From Schauerella aestuarii (GTDB taxonomy: Bacteria > Pseudomonadota > Gammaproteobacteria > Burkholderiales > Burkholderiaceae_B), in assembly GCF_009866805.1 (NCBI RefSeq), contig NZ_SIZW01000038.1:1-64000 (forward strand): a DNA stretch of 64,000 nucleotides. Reading direction: 5' to 3'. The notes beneath the pieces are model-generated. The model made no database searches. It saw nothing but the letters and a program-made list of their open reading frames with translations, and was not told the DNA's origin. A program made the position numbers and the translations under genes. This document shows positions 45,301 through 54,073 of the stretch, piece by piece (position 1 is the stretch's first letter; every line of letters begins with the position of its first letter).

Positions 45301-46418
45301 CGGTCGGGCAGACCGTGGTGATCCTGCTCCCAGGGCTGTGGCGCGTCGTCGAAACGCAGGTGCGACACGGTAAAACCCGTGAGGCCGGCCTTGGGCTTGG
45401 ACCCGCGGCCCGTGGCGCCTTCGTCGCGAATTTCGCCGCCGGCACCGGTTGCCGCACCGGGATACGGCGCAATCGCGGTGGGGTGATTATGGGTTTCGAC
45501 CTTCATGAGCGTGTGCACGACGGCATCGTGGCGCGAATAGGTGCGCGCATCGCCCGTGCTCGAACCGCCAGCGTGGAAGCGCGACGCCGGGCCGCCTTCC
45601 ATGACGGCCGCGTTATCCGAATAGGCGACGATCGTGCCCAGCGGTTGCGCAGCGTGCGTTTCGCGGATCATGCCGAAAAGCGTCTTGCTCTGCGGCTCGC
45701 CGTCGATCACCCATTGCGCGTTGAAGATCTTGTGGCGGCAGTGTTCACTATTGGCCTGCGCAAACATCATCAGTTCGACGTCCGTTGGGTCGCGGCCCAA
45801 GTCAGTGAACGCTTGCGCGAGGTAGTCGATTTCGTCCTCAGACAACGCCAGACCGAAGGCGGTGTTTGCAGACACCAGTGCCGCGCGCCCCTCAGCCTGC
45901 ACAGCGACCGTGCGCATCGGCTTGCCTTCCAAAGCCGTAAACAGCGCTTGGCCATCGAATGCGCCGTCGACCACCGTTTCGGTCATCCGGTCGTGCAGAC
46001 AGTCGGCGGCACGCGCCAGCATGTCGGCATCGATCGTTTTCGAACCCAGCAACCCCCGCTCGGGCACCAGCGTGTACAACACGCCGCGCTCGACCCGGCG
46101 CACACCGGACAAGCCGCAGTTGTGAGCGATATCGGTGGCCTTGCTGGCCCACGGCGAAATCGTACCCAGACGGGGAATCACCAGCAGATTCAACGACTTG
46201 GACGGCGGCACCAGCGCCGCCTCAGTGCCGTAATCCAGCAATTTTGTCAGGCGATCCTGGTCGGCAGCCGACAGCTCAGAATCGCTATGCACGAAGTGTT
46301 CGTACCGCGCGGACAAGTCGGCGACCGGCAGGCCTGCCTGCTTGAGTTGAGCGAGCAAGCGCTCGCGGCGGAAGGACGACAGAACGGACGAACCGGGCAA
46401 ATGCTGGACGAAAGACAC
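42387..46418 (-). CDS. purL: Phosphoribosylformylglycinamidine synthase
   Basis: A 1343-residue large-type PurL with N-terminal, AIR-synthase-like and C-terminal glutamine amidotransferase parts. The amidotransferase nucleophile is Cys1181 in Gly-Val-Cys-Asn-Gly-Cys-Gln, followed by the Pro-His-Pro-Glu-Arg ending triad; the mid-region shows the expected [12 protein letters not shown] loop. It makes FGAM from FGAR with glutamine and ATP in purine synthesis. The length is normal for gamma- and betaproteobacteria. It is followed on the same strand by the M20 gene and, 1.6 kb later, guaB and guaA. Confidence 0.98.
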   Translation of the reverse strand: MSFVQHLPGSSVLSSFRRERLLAQLKQAGLPVADLSARYEHFVHSDSELSAADQDRLTKLLDYGTEAALVPPSKSLNLLVIPRLGTISPWASKATDIAHNCGLSGVRRVERGVLYTLVPERGLLGSKTIDADMLARAADCLHDRMTETVVDGAFDGQALFTALEGKPMRTVAVQAEGRAALVSANTAFGLALSEDEIDYLAQAFTDLGRDPTDVELMMFAQANSEHCRHKIFNAQWVIDGEPQSKTLFGMIRETHAAQPLGTIVAYSDNAAVMEGGPASRFHAGGSSTGDARTYSRHDAVVHTLMKVETHNHPTAIAPYPGAATGAGGEIRDEGATGRGSKPKAGLTGFTVSHLRFDDAPQPWEQDHHGLPDRIASPLSIMIEGPIGGAAFNNEFGRPNLLGYFRTFEQTAGGTRWGYHKPIMIAGGLGSIDASLTQKDIIPPGALLIQLGGPGLRIGMGGSAASSMGVGSNSAELDFDSVQRGNPELERRVQEVIDRCWQQGDNNPIIAIHDVGAGGLSNAFPELVNDAGRGATFDLKRVNLEESGMSPAEIWSNEAQERYVLSILPKDLERFDALARRERCPYAVIGVATEERQLRVLDGEGVPGLDEIGPKQDVRPVDVPIDVILGKAPRMTRDVKRLPGASEAIDLAQVDLTDAIHRVLAHPTVANKTFLITIGDRTVGGLSSRDQMVGPWQVPVADCAVTLADYEGFRGEAMAMGERTPVAILNAPASGRMAVAESLTNLVAADVARLEDIKLSANWMAACGVDGQDAALFDTVTAVSVLCQEVGLSIPVGKDSLSMKTSWTEGAESRQVISPVSLVVTAFAPVADVRASLTPQLRTDVGDTVLIAIDLGEGKHRMGGSILAQAFNQVGETTPDIDTPAALRAFFITIRTLAEAGTILAYHDRSDGGLLATLAEMSFAGKTGISVNIDMLTFDPQTADWGDYKIRPEQVAVQRNELTLKALFTEEAGAVIQVPASERDAVMQVLRGAGLSRHSHVIGGLNNADEIEFYRDGKKIWGEPRVALAKIWSDVSYRIMARRDNPACAEAERDMWDDAGDPGLSPVVPFNPQEDVAAPFINTGKRPRVAILREQGCNSQVEMAWAFDTSGFEAVDVHMTDLLSGRVDLSTMQGLVAVGGFSYGDVLGAGEGWARTIRFNDQLSDQFAAYFARPDTFGLGVCNGCQMMAALAPMIPGAEAWPRFTRNLSEKYEARLSLIEVAESPSLFFKGMAGARIPVAVAHGEGFANFAVQGDAAKVIGAAHYVDNRGARTEAYPFNPNGSPDGLTSVTTADGRFTVIMPHPERVTRNVMMSWAPQTWGTADTGGAYSPWMRFFRNARVALG

Positions 46419-46826
46419 GATTAGGGGCGCCAGAGGAGAGGAAGCAAAAACGGGATTTTACCCGCTTGATCGCCCTCCTCGCCCGCGCACTGCGAATTTG
46501 TACGAAGGTGCATCGGTCTGATAAACGCCGCACCATGTTGAGCGGCGCTTACAAATAACTTCCGGAGCCGCCTCGCCCCCTGTCTTGCATCGCAACAACG
46601 CCCGGCGTCAGCGCCAGAAACAAGACCGGCGGGCATCTCGTCCAACTTGAAGCCGCGTCGAGCATAGTGCTTTTGCCGCACTGCAAAACCCACGATCTGC
46701 TGCGGCCTGCGGGTAAATACGGACGAGCAGCGATGCCCCCGCCGGGTAGGATGCCTTCGCGACGCGCGCTGTCGCGATGGAGACAACCCGCCAGGCCATC
46801 GGGTCAAAAATAGCGAAAACGCAACC
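46419..46826. other. Divergent intergenic region
   Basis: About 408 bases between purL (leftward) and the TRAP small-subunit gene (rightward). No protein-like open frame is convincing; the minus-strand frame to 46969 is a shadow of the TRAP gene. A taaaat sequence on the minus strand near 46453-46458 is a possible purL -10. A short stem (gccgc/gcggc) occurs near 46526-46545. No PurR-like box was seen in this stretch. Confidence 0.5.
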
Positions 46827-47357
46827 ATGACCGCCCCGGAAACACCCGCAGAACCGATCGAACCCATTCTCGAACCGCAGCCCGAACCCGAAGCGCGCGT
46901 TCCCCTCAAAGTCGAGGACATCTTTGCCGTAGGCATTCTGGCGTTATTGGCCCTGCTCACGTTCGGCAATGTGCTGGTGCGCTATCTGACCGACCAATCG
47001 TTTGCCTGGACCGAGGAAATATCGATTTTCCTCCTGGTCGTGCTGACGCTCGTGGCAGGCAGTACCGCCTTCATTCGCCATCATCACATTCGTATCGAAC
47101 TTTTCGCCGACCGCGGGCCGCCCGAGCGGCGGCGGCGTTGGGCGATCGTGGCCCACGCCTTCACGGCCTTCTTCTTCGCGCTGTTGACCGTGCTCGCGGC
47201 CCGCCTGGCGCTGGATGAATTCCAGTACGAGGACACTTCGCCTGCGATCGGCGTGCCCACTTGGTGGTACACGATCTGGCTGCCGCTGCTTTCGGCGCTG
47301 ATCACCCTGCGTACGCTGGGCGCCATTGTGCGATTGGTGCGAGGCGACGACCAATGA
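46827..47357 (+). CDS. TRAP transporter small permease (DctQ-type)
   Basis: A 176-residue membrane subunit with four hydrophobic segments and a Pro/Glu-rich N-terminal tail of about 30 residues. The first transmembrane region (Ala-Val-Gly-Ile-Leu-Ala-Leu-Leu-Ala-Leu-Leu-Thr-Phe-Gly-Asn-Val) and the conserved Trp-Thr-Glu-Glu after helix 1 are typical of the DctQ family. It pairs with the large permease, whose start overlaps its stop (ATGA). Together with the binding protein at 48860 they form a Q-M-P TRAP system for a carboxylate-type solute. Confidence 0.9.
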   Translation: MTAPETPAEPIEPILEPQPEPEARVPLKVEDIFAVGILALLALLTFGNVLVRYLTDQSFAWTEEISIFLLVVLTLVAGSTAFIRHHHIRIELFADRGPPERRRRWAIVAHAFTAFFFALLTVLAARLALDEFQYEDTSPAIGVPTWWYTIWLPLLSALITLRTLGAIVRLVRGDDQ

Positions 47358-48652
47358 TCACCGTCGCCTTGTTTGCCGTATTCATCGGGCTGATGGTGAT
47401 CGGCGTACCCGTGGGCGTGGCCCTGGGACTGGCCGGCACGCTGGCCATCGCGCTGTCCAATCTCGACACCAATTGGTTTGGCCTCATGGCCGTGCCGCAG
47501 AGCTTCTATGCGGGGCTGGCCAAGTACCCGCTGTTGGCGATTCCGATGTTTGTGCTGGTCGGCTCGATTTTCGACCGTTCGGGGGTGGCGCGTCGTTTGG
47601 TGGATTTCGCGATTTCGATTGTGGGACGCGGCCCGGGCATGCTGCCGCTGGTGTCGATTGCCGTAGCCATGTTTCTTGGCGGGATTTCCGGATCGGGCCC
47701 CGCTTGTGCCGCAGCGGTAGGCGCCGTCATGATCGCCGCCATGTCGCGCGCAGGCTATCCCCAGCCTTTCTCGGCTGCGGTGGTCGCCGCCGGCGCCGCC
47801 ACCGACATCCTGATTCCCCCGTCCGTCGCGTTCATTATCTATTCGGTGCTGGTGCCGGGCGCCTCGGTGCCCGCGCTGTTTGCAGCCGGCATGATCCCGG
47901 GCATTCTGGCTGGTTTCGCGCTGATCGTGCCCGCCGTCTGGCTGGCCCGCAAACATGGCATGGGGCAACTCGAACGCCATCTGCCCCGCCCGCCCTTTTG
48001 GCGCAGCATGCGCGAAGCCGCGTGGGGTCTGGCCGCGCCCGTGCTCATCCTGGGCGGCATGCGCCTGGGCTGGTTCACGCCCACCGAAGCCGCAGTGGTG
48101 GCCGTGTTCTACGGACTGTTCGTAGGCATGGTCATCCATCGCACCATTGGCGTACGCGATCTGTTTCCGATGCTGCGCGAAGCCGCAGAGCTGTCGGCCG
48201 TGATCATGATGGTGGTTACGCTTGCCGGGATTTTCGCGTACGCACTCTCGACGCTGAGTGTGATCGACCCCATCACCAGCGCTATCGTCAATTCCGGATT
48301 GGGCGAATACGGCGTCTTGGCACTGTTGATCGTGTTGCTAATGACCGTTGGCATGTTCCTGGACGGCATTTCGATCTTTCTGATTTTTGTGCCGCTGCTG
48401 ATGCCGATCGCCAACGCATATGGCTGGGATCCCGTCTGGTTTGGCGTGCTGCTCACGCTCAAGGTCGCGCTCGGTCAATTCACGCCGCCGCTTGCGGTCA
48501 ATCTGATGGTGTCGTGCCGGATCGCCAAAGTGCCGATGGAATCCACCGTGCCGTGGGTGATCTGGATGCTGGCCAGCATGTTCCTGGTGCTGGTTGCCGT
48601 GGTGATGTTTCCGCAGTTGGCGTTGTGGCTGCCGAACAAGCTGGGGTATTGA
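47354..48652 (+). CDS. TRAP transporter large permease (DctM-type)
   Basis: A 432-residue DctM-family permease with about 12 hydrophobic segments. The family marks are clear: Gly-Val-Pro-Val-Gly-Val-Ala-Leu-Gly (about residues 17-25), Gly-Gly-Ile-Ser-Gly-Ser-Gly-Pro-Ala-Cys-Ala-Ala-Ala-Val-Gly (110-124) and Thr-Asp-Ile-Leu-Ile-Pro-Pro-Ser (151-158). It is driven by the sodium gradient in known systems. It begins inside the stop of the small permease and is followed by a spacer with seven 16-bp repeats before the binding-protein gene. Confidence 0.93.
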   Translation: MITVALFAVFIGLMVIGVPVGVALGLAGTLAIALSNLDTNWFGLMAVPQSFYAGLAKYPLLAIPMFVLVGSIFDRSGVARRLVDFAISIVGRGPGMLPLVSIAVAMFLGGISGSGPACAAAVGAVMIAAMSRAGYPQPFSAAVVAAGAATDILIPPSVAFIIYSVLVPGASVPALFAAGMIPGILAGFALIVPAVWLARKHGMGQLERHLPRPPFWRSMREAAWGLAAPVLILGGMRLGWFTPTEAAVVAVFYGLFVGMVIHRTIGVRDLFPMLREAAELSAVIMMVVTLAGIFAYALSTLSVIDPITSAIVNSGLGEYGVLALLIVLLMTVGMFLDGISIFLIFVPLLMPIANAYGWDPVWFGVLLTLKVALGQFTPPLAVNLMVSCRIAKVPMESTVPWVIWMLASMFLVLVAVVMFPQLALWLPNKLGY

Positions 48653-48729
48653 GGCTGGCAGCGGACTACGCGACGATGGAAATGTCCGGCGCTGACGATT
48701 CAATTCGGACCTTCGTTATCTCCTTTTTT

Positions 48730-48839
48730 CAATAGCAAAACCATTCAATAGCAAAACCATTCAATAGCAAAACCATTCAATATCAAGACCCTTCAATCAA
48801 GACTCTTCAATAGCAAGACCATTCAATAACAAGATCGCT
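48730..48839. repeat. Seven 16-bp tandem repeats
   Basis: Unit caatagcaaaaccatt at 48730, 48746 and 48762 is identical in three copies, then diverges at 48778, 48794 (14 bases), 48808 and 48824 (for example caatagcaagaccatt). The array ends 20 bases before the binding-protein start, so it forms part of its leader. It contains no obvious hairpin; the A/C-rich unit is unlikely to fold. It may be length-variable between strains. Confidence 0.9.
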
Positions 48840-48859
48840 ACCTCATCGAGGAGACTGCC

Positions 48860-49894
48860 ATGTTTCGCACCCTGTTCCGCGCCACCGCTTGCGCCGTTGC
48901 GTTGTTTGCCGCCCTGCCCGCCCAGGCCCAGTCGTACAAGGCCGAGTACAAGCTGTCCATCGTCGTGGGCACAACTTTCCCTTGGGGACAAGGCGCCGAG
49001 ATCTGGTCCAAGCTGGTGCGCGAGCGTACCGATGGCCGGATCAACATCAAGGTCTATCCCGGGACGTCGCTGGTGCAAGGCGATCAAACGCGTGAGTTCA
49101 CGGCGATTAGGCAAGGCGTGATCGATATGGCCGTCGGTTCGACGATCAATTGGTCGCCGCAGGTGAAAGAGCTCAACCTCTTTTCACTGCCTTTCCTGAT
49201 GCCGGACTATGCGGCCATCGATGCGCTCACGCAGGGCGAGGTCGGCCGCGATATCTTCGCGCGCCTGGACAAGGCCGGCGTGGTGCCGCTGGCCTGGGGC
49301 GAAAACGGTTATCGGCAGTTGAGCAATTCGAAGCGCGACATTAAACGCCCGGAAGACATGAAGGGCATGAAATTGCGCGTGGTGGGATCACCTCTGTATA
49401 TCGACACGTTTACCGCGCTGGGTGCCAATCCCACGCAAATGAGCTGGGCCGATGCACAGCCAGCACTGGCCAGCGGCGCAGTCGACGGGCAGGAGAATCC
49501 GCTGTCGATCTATACCGGCTCCAAGCTCTATACGGTGGGCCAGAAGCATCTGACGCTCTGGAACTATGTGGCCGATCCGCTCATCTTCGTGGTGAACAAG
49601 GAAGTCTGGCAAAGCTGGTCGGAAAAGGATCGCGACATCGTGCGCCAGGCCGCCGTGGATGCTGCCAAAGAGGAGATCGTGATCGCGCGTAAAGGTGTAA
49701 CGCGTAATGATCGCGCGCTGCTGGACGACATCGCGAAGCAAGGCGTGACGATTACCGAACTCGATCAAGCCGGACACGATGCGTTCGTGAAAATAACGCA
49801 GCCGGTTTACGACAAATGGAAAACGCAGATCGGTACCAGCCTGGTGGACAAGGCAGAGAAGGCGATTGCCGCGCGCAAGCCGGACGCCAAGTAA
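48860..49894 (+). CDS. TRAP transporter substrate-binding protein (DctP-type)
   Basis: A 344-residue periplasmic binding protein with a signal peptide (Arg-rich start, hydrophobic core, Ala-Gln-Ala-Gln cleavage near residue 23). The DctP features are present: Gly-Met-Lys-Leu-Arg-Val-Val (about residues 168-174), whose Arg normally pairs with the substrate carboxylate, and Gly-Ala-Val-Asp-Gly-Gln-Glu-Asn-Pro (about 208-216). It supplies the Q-M permease pair upstream. Substrate not determinable. An intrinsic terminator follows at 50033. Confidence 0.93.
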   Translation: MFRTLFRATACAVALFAALPAQAQSYKAEYKLSIVVGTTFPWGQGAEIWSKLVRERTDGRINIKVYPGTSLVQGDQTREFTAIRQGVIDMAVGSTINWSPQVKELNLFSLPFLMPDYAAIDALTQGEVGRDIFARLDKAGVVPLAWGENGYRQLSNSKRDIKRPEDMKGMKLRVVGSPLYIDTFTALGANPTQMSWADAQPALASGAVDGQENPLSIYTGSKLYTVGQKHLTLWNYVADPLIFVVNKEVWQSWSEKDRDIVRQAAVDAAKEEIVIARKGVTRNDRALLDDIAKQGVTITELDQAGHDAFVKITQPVYDKWKTQIGTSLVDKAEKAIAARKPDAK

Positions 49895-50032
49895 TCGATG
49901 ACGCGGGCTGAGCCAGCGTGACAAGTAAATGAGCGCCCGGCAGGCGACTCGTACGTGCCAGGTAAACACTATGGAAGCGAGTCAGATAAGGCAGCCCCCA
50001 CAGGCGACGCAAGCCTAAGCGCTTGAATTCGA

Positions 50033-50058
50033 GGGGACACGTCGCGTGTCCCCTTTTT
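50033..50058 (+). terminator. Intrinsic terminator after the TRAP operon
   Basis: Arms ggggacac (50033-50040) and gtgtcccc (50046-50053) enclose a 5-base loop and are followed by five T residues from 50054. It fits a Rho-independent terminator for the rightward TRAP operon and sits just before the convergent greB end. Confidence 0.85.
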
Positions 50059-50061
50059 CCA

Positions 50062-50613
50062 TTACTCCGGATAACTCACTTCGAGAATATCCAGCTCCTC
50101 GACCCCACCCGGCGTGCGCAAGGTGACGGTATCGCCTTCGCATGCTTTGGTCAGCGCCCGAGCCACCGGCGATATCCAGCTGATCTTGCCGGCCAAGGGC
50201 TCCGCCTCGTCCACCCCGACGATCGTGACCGTGTGGTCCTCGCCCGCTTTGGTGGAGTACGTGACCGTGGCGCCGAAGAACACATGGTCGCGGCGTGTTT
50301 GCAACGCAGGATCGACGATCTCGGCAATATCGAGCCGCTTGGTGAGAAAACGCATGCGGCGATCGATTTCGCGCAAGCGCTTTTTGCCGTAAAGGTAATC
50401 GCCGTTCTCGGACCGATCACCGTTGGACGCGGCCCACGACACGATCTGCACGATCTCGGGCCGTTCGACGGTCATCAGATGCACCAACTCGTCGCGCAGG
50501 CGGGCATAACCGCCCGGCGTGAGGTAATTGCGCGTGCCCTGCGGCAAGGCCAGCGCTTCGGGCAGCTCGTCGTCTTCGTCCTGATCGGACTCTTTCACAA
50601 ATGCTTTATTCAT
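50062..50613 (-). CDS. greB: Transcription elongation factor GreB
   Basis: A 183-residue Gre factor with the N-terminal coiled coil (about residues 25-95) and C-terminal FKBP-like domain. The acidic tip Asn-Gly-Asp-Arg-Ser-Glu-Asn-Gly-Asp-Tyr (about 64-73) supplies the Asp/Glu that promote RNA cleavage in backtracked polymerase. An acidic N-terminal extension of about 20 residues fits GreB better than GreA. It is the last gene of a minus-strand run with the PHP protein and an alpha/beta hydrolase. Confidence 0.93.
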   Translation of the reverse strand: MNKAFVKESDQDEDDELPEALALPQGTRNYLTPGGYARLRDELVHLMTVERPEIVQIVSWAASNGDRSENGDYLYGKKRLREIDRRMRFLTKRLDIAEIVDPALQTRRDHVFFGATVTYSTKAGEDHTVTIVGVDEAEPLAGKISWISPVARALTKACEGDTVTLRTPGGVEELDILEVSYPE

Positions 50614-50623
50614 GGCGTTGCGC

Positions 50624-51469
50624 TCAAAACCAATCGTGCCAGACGGGGGTCAAATCCGACGGCAATTGCGGCAGGCGGCCGAGGTCGATGCGGCTTTCGT
50701 GCGGGCTGTGAAAATCCGAACCGCGCGAAGCCAGCAGGCCGCGCTGTTTGGCGACACGGGCGTAATGGCGCGCTTCTTCCGGCGTATGGCTGCCTGTGAT
50801 CACCTCCACACCTCTGCCACCCAAGCCTTCGAACTCGTCGAACAGGGCATCGAACTGCATCGGAGTGTATTTGTAGCGCCCAGGGTGGGCCATCACCGCC
50901 ACGCCACCGGCACCCAGAATCCAGCCGATGCACTCGGTGAGCGTGGCCCATTGCACCGGCACATGGCCAGCGCGATCGTCGCCCAGGTGTTTGGTAAAGA
51001 CGGACTGCACATCGGGCTCATAGCCGGCCTTGACCAGCCACCGCGCGAAGTGCGATCGGCTGATCAGTTCGGGATTGCCCACAAACTCGAGCGCGCCTTC
51101 ATAGGCGCCCGGCATACCCATGGCGGCCAACCTGCGGCCGATCTCCTGAGCGCGGCTGCCGCGCCCGGAGCGCGTTTTGTGCAGGCCCTGCACCAGCGCT
51201 TCGTTTTCAGCATCGAAGTTAAGCCCGACGATATGGACCGTTTGCGATGCCCACGTGCAGGAAATCTCGACCCCGGTAATGTGGCGCAAGCCCACGGCGC
51301 GTGCGGCCTGTGCCGCTTCGGCAATGCCGCCGACCTCGTCGTGATCGGTCAATGCCCACACATCCACGCCGTTGGCGCGCGCACGCTCGGCCACGGCAGC
51401 AGGCGCCAATACGCCGTCCGAAACCGTGGAGTGGCAATGCAGATCGATGTTTAGACTGGGGGTGTTCAT
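50624..51469 (-). CDS. PHP-domain phosphoesterase (RNase AM/YciV-like)
   Basis: A 281-residue PHP-fold protein. The metal-binding motifs are in order: Asp-Leu-His-Cys-His-Ser (residues 9-14), Thr-Asp-His-Asp (41-44), Gly-Val-Glu (66-68), Ala-His-Pro-Gly-Arg (about 194-198) and Gly-Ser-Asp-Phe-His (about 249-253). The closest known group is YciV/TrpH, now RNase AM, a 5'-to-3' exonuclease removing mono- to oligonucleotides (also RNA 5' maturation). It lies 10 bases before greB on the same strand. Confidence 0.9.
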   Translation of the reverse strand: MNTPSLNIDLHCHSTVSDGVLAPAAVAERARANGVDVWALTDHDEVGGIAEAAQAARAVGLRHITGVEISCTWASQTVHIVGLNFDAENEALVQGLHKTRSGRGSRAQEIGRRLAAMGMPGAYEGALEFVGNPELISRSHFARWLVKAGYEPDVQSVFTKHLGDDRAGHVPVQWATLTECIGWILGAGGVAVMAHPGRYKYTPMQFDALFDEFEGLGGRGVEVITGSHTPEEARHYARVAKQRGLLASRGSDFHSPHESRIDLGRLPQLPSDLTPVWHDWF

Positions 51470-51492
51470 CCCCCTATTCTAAGCCGCCTGCG

Positions 51493-52413
51493 TCAGCTAT
51501 CGAGCAGAAACCGCACAACCGGTTCGATCTGCGCGTCGTGCATGAGCGTGGGTGCATGTCCCACGCAATGTACCTCGTGCAGGCGCGCCTGGGGGTTGCG
51601 CGTCAGCATTTCGTTGGCCGTGTCCGCGCTCAACAGATCGGAAAGCTCACCGCGCAGCAGCAGAATCGGGCAATCGAGCGCCTCGTACGACTGCCACAAA
51701 ATCTGCTCGCCCGCCGCCATCACGGCGGCATTCTGATCGGCAAACGGTACGGCAATGCCCAGGTCGTAATGCTTGATCCACTGCTCGCCCTCTTTCTTGT
51801 ACACAAACTCGGCGAGCTCTTTCCATTGCTCGTCGGTATGCGGACCGAACTGCTCGGACACCGTGCGCACGTAATCGACAGCTGCCTCCTGCGAACTGAA
51901 TTCGCCCGCCTGCCCCACATACTGACCGATGCGCGCGATGGCTTCCGGGTTCAGCCTGGGGCCGACATCGTTCAACACGATCTTGTCGATATGCAACCCC
52001 ATGGCGGAGGCGCCCAACGCCGCCTCCGGATGCCGGAAATGCCTGGAGTACGACGCTGCGCCGCCCAGCACCATGCCGATCAAGCCGCCCAGCGACGTGC
52101 CCACCCAGTGCAGCGTTTCGGGTTGCAGGCGCGCCACCAACGTGACCATGTCGGACACGTACTGCGGCACGGTATAAAACGCCGGGTTGAGCAGCCAATC
52201 GGATCGCCCCCGGCCCACCACATCCGGACAGACGATGCGATATTCCTCGGCCAGGCAGCGAGCCAGGCGGTCGAAATCACGGCCGGTGCGCGTCAACCCA
52301 TGAACGCAAATCAACACTTTGGGATTATTGCGGTCGCCCCACTCCCAATACGCCATGCGATGCAGGCCCGCCGGACTGGCGCAGGTCACGAACTCGAGTC
52401 GAGGGGTATGCAT
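51493..52413 (-). CDS. Alpha/beta-fold hydrolase
   Basis: A 306-residue alpha/beta hydrolase. The oxyanion His-Gly-Leu-Thr-Arg (about 38-42) and the nucleophile elbow Gly-Thr-Ser-Leu-Gly-Gly (about 108-113) are visible; the acid and base are expected at about residue 247-250 and His283 (Gly-His-Ala-Pro). Like many such proteins, it shows no substrate signature. It is the first of a three-gene minus-strand run with the PHP protein (23-base gap) and greB. Confidence 0.85.
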   Translation of the reverse strand: MHTPRLEFVTCASPAGLHRMAYWEWGDRNNPKVLICVHGLTRTGRDFDRLARCLAEEYRIVCPDVVGRGRSDWLLNPAFYTVPQYVSDMVTLVARLQPETLHWVGTSLGGLIGMVLGGAASYSRHFRHPEAALGASAMGLHIDKIVLNDVGPRLNPEAIARIGQYVGQAGEFSSQEAAVDYVRTVSEQFGPHTDEQWKELAEFVYKKEGEQWIKHYDLGIAVPFADQNAAVMAAGEQILWQSYEALDCPILLLRGELSDLLSADTANEMLTRNPQARLHEVHCVGHAPTLMHDAQIEPVVRFLLDS

Positions 52414-52647
52414 ACGGCAGGGCTCCGGTGGCTTGCTAGATACCGGATTTTCTCATAGTGTGGCGACTCGGAGATGACGGATCGAACCTTGTTCATCCCT
52501 CTGGCCGTGTTCGAGAAAATCGCCGCAGCAGAATAATCGACCGAAGGCGCGTGCTTGCAGTGCCGACCTTCGTCGCGCAGCTTCCACCACACCTTGCACC
52601 CGTGATTCCGCTCCCCTTCGCGACATCCATCAAGACATCCAAACACC

Positions 52648-53154
52648 GTGCCGACCTCCCCACATCCTGCCCTTGCTGCCCCCGACTTACTCCACTATCA
52701 ACGCGCGCAGGCAACCGACTTCGAAGCATTGCTTAGCCTGCGGATCGCTGCGATGCGCGAAAGCCTCGAGGCGATCGGACGGTTCGATCTCGAACGCGCC
52801 CGGTCGCGGTTGGCGGCAACGTTCAAACCCGAACAGACGTATTGGATTGTGGCTGGCAGCCAGGAGCGCGAACCCGAGCGCATCGGGTTTTACGCGATGC
52901 AGACTGAGGCAGATCATTTGATGCTGCAGCACTTGTATTTGCATCCGAGCGCCTCGGGGCGCGGTCGGGGTGCGCAAGTCATGCAACGTCTGATCGCGGA
53001 ATCGGCTCAGACGAATTTGCCGTTACGCGTTTGCGCCCTGCGCGACAGCCGTTCGAACGGCTTTTACACGGCACACGGATTCGTGCGAACAGGCGCAGGA
53101 GAATGGGATATCGAATATGAGCGGCCGTCGAATCTTCAAGCCCACGTCGTTTGA
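52648..53154 (+). CDS. GNAT-family acetyltransferase
   Basis: A 168-residue acyltransferase with the GNAT fold. The acetyl-CoA pyrophosphate loop is the Arg-Gly-Arg-Gly-Ala segment at about residues 109-113, preceded by the beta-4 strand Leu-Tyr-Leu-His-Pro and followed by Asn-Gly-Phe-Tyr-Thr-Ala-His-Gly-Phe (about 144-152) at the C-terminal end. The start is a GTG at 52648. It resembles the N-acetyltransferase class that acts on small amines; the substrate is unknown. It is alone between a leftward hydrolase and the leftward TauE/SafE gene. Confidence 0.85.
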   Translation: MPTSPHPALAAPDLLHYQRAQATDFEALLSLRIAAMRESLEAIGRFDLERARSRLAATFKPEQTYWIVAGSQEREPERIGFYAMQTEADHLMLQHLYLHPSASGRGRGAQVMQRLIAESAQTNLPLRVCALRDSRSNGFYTAHGFVRTGAGEWDIEYERPSNLQAHVV

Positions 53155-53237
53155 GGCGGACCTTGTTCGATGCCCATCATCCAGACCTCGGACGGCGACC
53201 ATTCTCCTCTCGAACGCCCGACGTCTTTCAGCCTCGA

Positions 53238-54059
53238 TCAGCGTGCGATCAAGCCAAACGCCTTTGCCGCTTCCCACGCCATCGAAGCCGCCAGGATGAA
53301 CAAGATAAATGCGAAGATCTTTTTGATCGTGGCCACCGGCAAGCGGCTCGATAACCGAGCGCCTAGCGGTGCGGTGGCCATGCTGGTGCACACGATGGCC
53401 AGCAACGCGGGCCAATAGATATATCCCACCATATGCGGAAATGCGGTGGCCAACCCCCAACCGGAATAGATGTAGCCCACGCAACTGGCCAGTGCGATCG
53501 GAAAACCCAGCGCCGCAGAGGTGCCGATCGCGCGATGAATGGGCACATGCTTCTTGACCATGAAGGGTACTGACAGGAACGCCCCGCCCGCGCCCACCAT
53601 GCCTGAAAGCCCACCGATCCCCATACCTACGCCGAATAGTCCCACCGGGCCCGGCAACGCACCGGTACCCGCCACAGGCGGTTTCCGGGTCAACATGCGC
53701 ACAGCGTTATAGGCCACGAAAATCGCGAAGAACAACGCCAGCCAGCCCGTATCGATCAGCGCAAACAAACCGCCCCCGACCAGCAATCCCCCCGCGATCA
53801 AACCGGGTGCCATCGCATACACGATCGACCAGATCACATTGCCCTTTGCCTGATGCGCCATCAAGCTCGACACAGAGGTAAACAGAATCGTGGCCATCGA
53901 GGTGGCGATCGCCGCGTGAACGTTGACCTCGGCCGGCATCTGTTGATGCGCAAAAAGCAGCGCCAGAATCGGGGCGAGCGCCATGCCGCCCCCGATGCCC
54001 AGCAGCCCTGCTGCAAACCCGACCACGCCGCCGAGCACCAAGAAAGCAACCAACAACAT
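53238..54059 (-). CDS. TauE/SafE-family permease
   Basis: A 273-residue TSUP membrane protein with about eight hydrophobic segments. The two repeated halves carry Gly-Ile-Gly-Gly-Gly (about 20-24) and Gly-Ala-Gly-Gly-Ala-Phe-Leu-Ser-Val-Pro (about 150-160), the family hallmarks. TSUP proteins move sulfite, sulfoacetate or other organosulfur anions in known cases. It begins 14 bases after the Bug-protein stop on the same strand; a GTG at 54068 is the alternative start. The pair may import a shared sulfonate- or carboxylate-type substrate. Confidence 0.85.
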   Translation of the reverse strand: MLLVAFLVLGGVVGFAAGLLGIGGGMALAPILALLFAHQQMPAEVNVHAAIATSMATILFTSVSSLMAHQAKGNVIWSIVYAMAPGLIAGGLLVGGGLFALIDTGWLALFFAIFVAYNAVRMLTRKPPVAGTGALPGPVGLFGVGMGIGGLSGMVGAGGAFLSVPFMVKKHVPIHRAIGTSAALGFPIALASCVGYIYSGWGLATAFPHMVGYIYWPALLAIVCTSMATAPLGARLSSRLPVATIKKIFAFILFILAASMAWEAAKAFGLIAR

Positions 54060-54073
54060 GAAGTCCACGGGGA

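Noticed and set aside
44631-46424. 597-codon open frame on the plus strand
   Set aside because: Antisense of purL, which is certain from motifs and length.
48730-48839. CRISPR array
   Set aside because: The units are 16 bases, directly adjacent with no spacers, and no cas genes are present.
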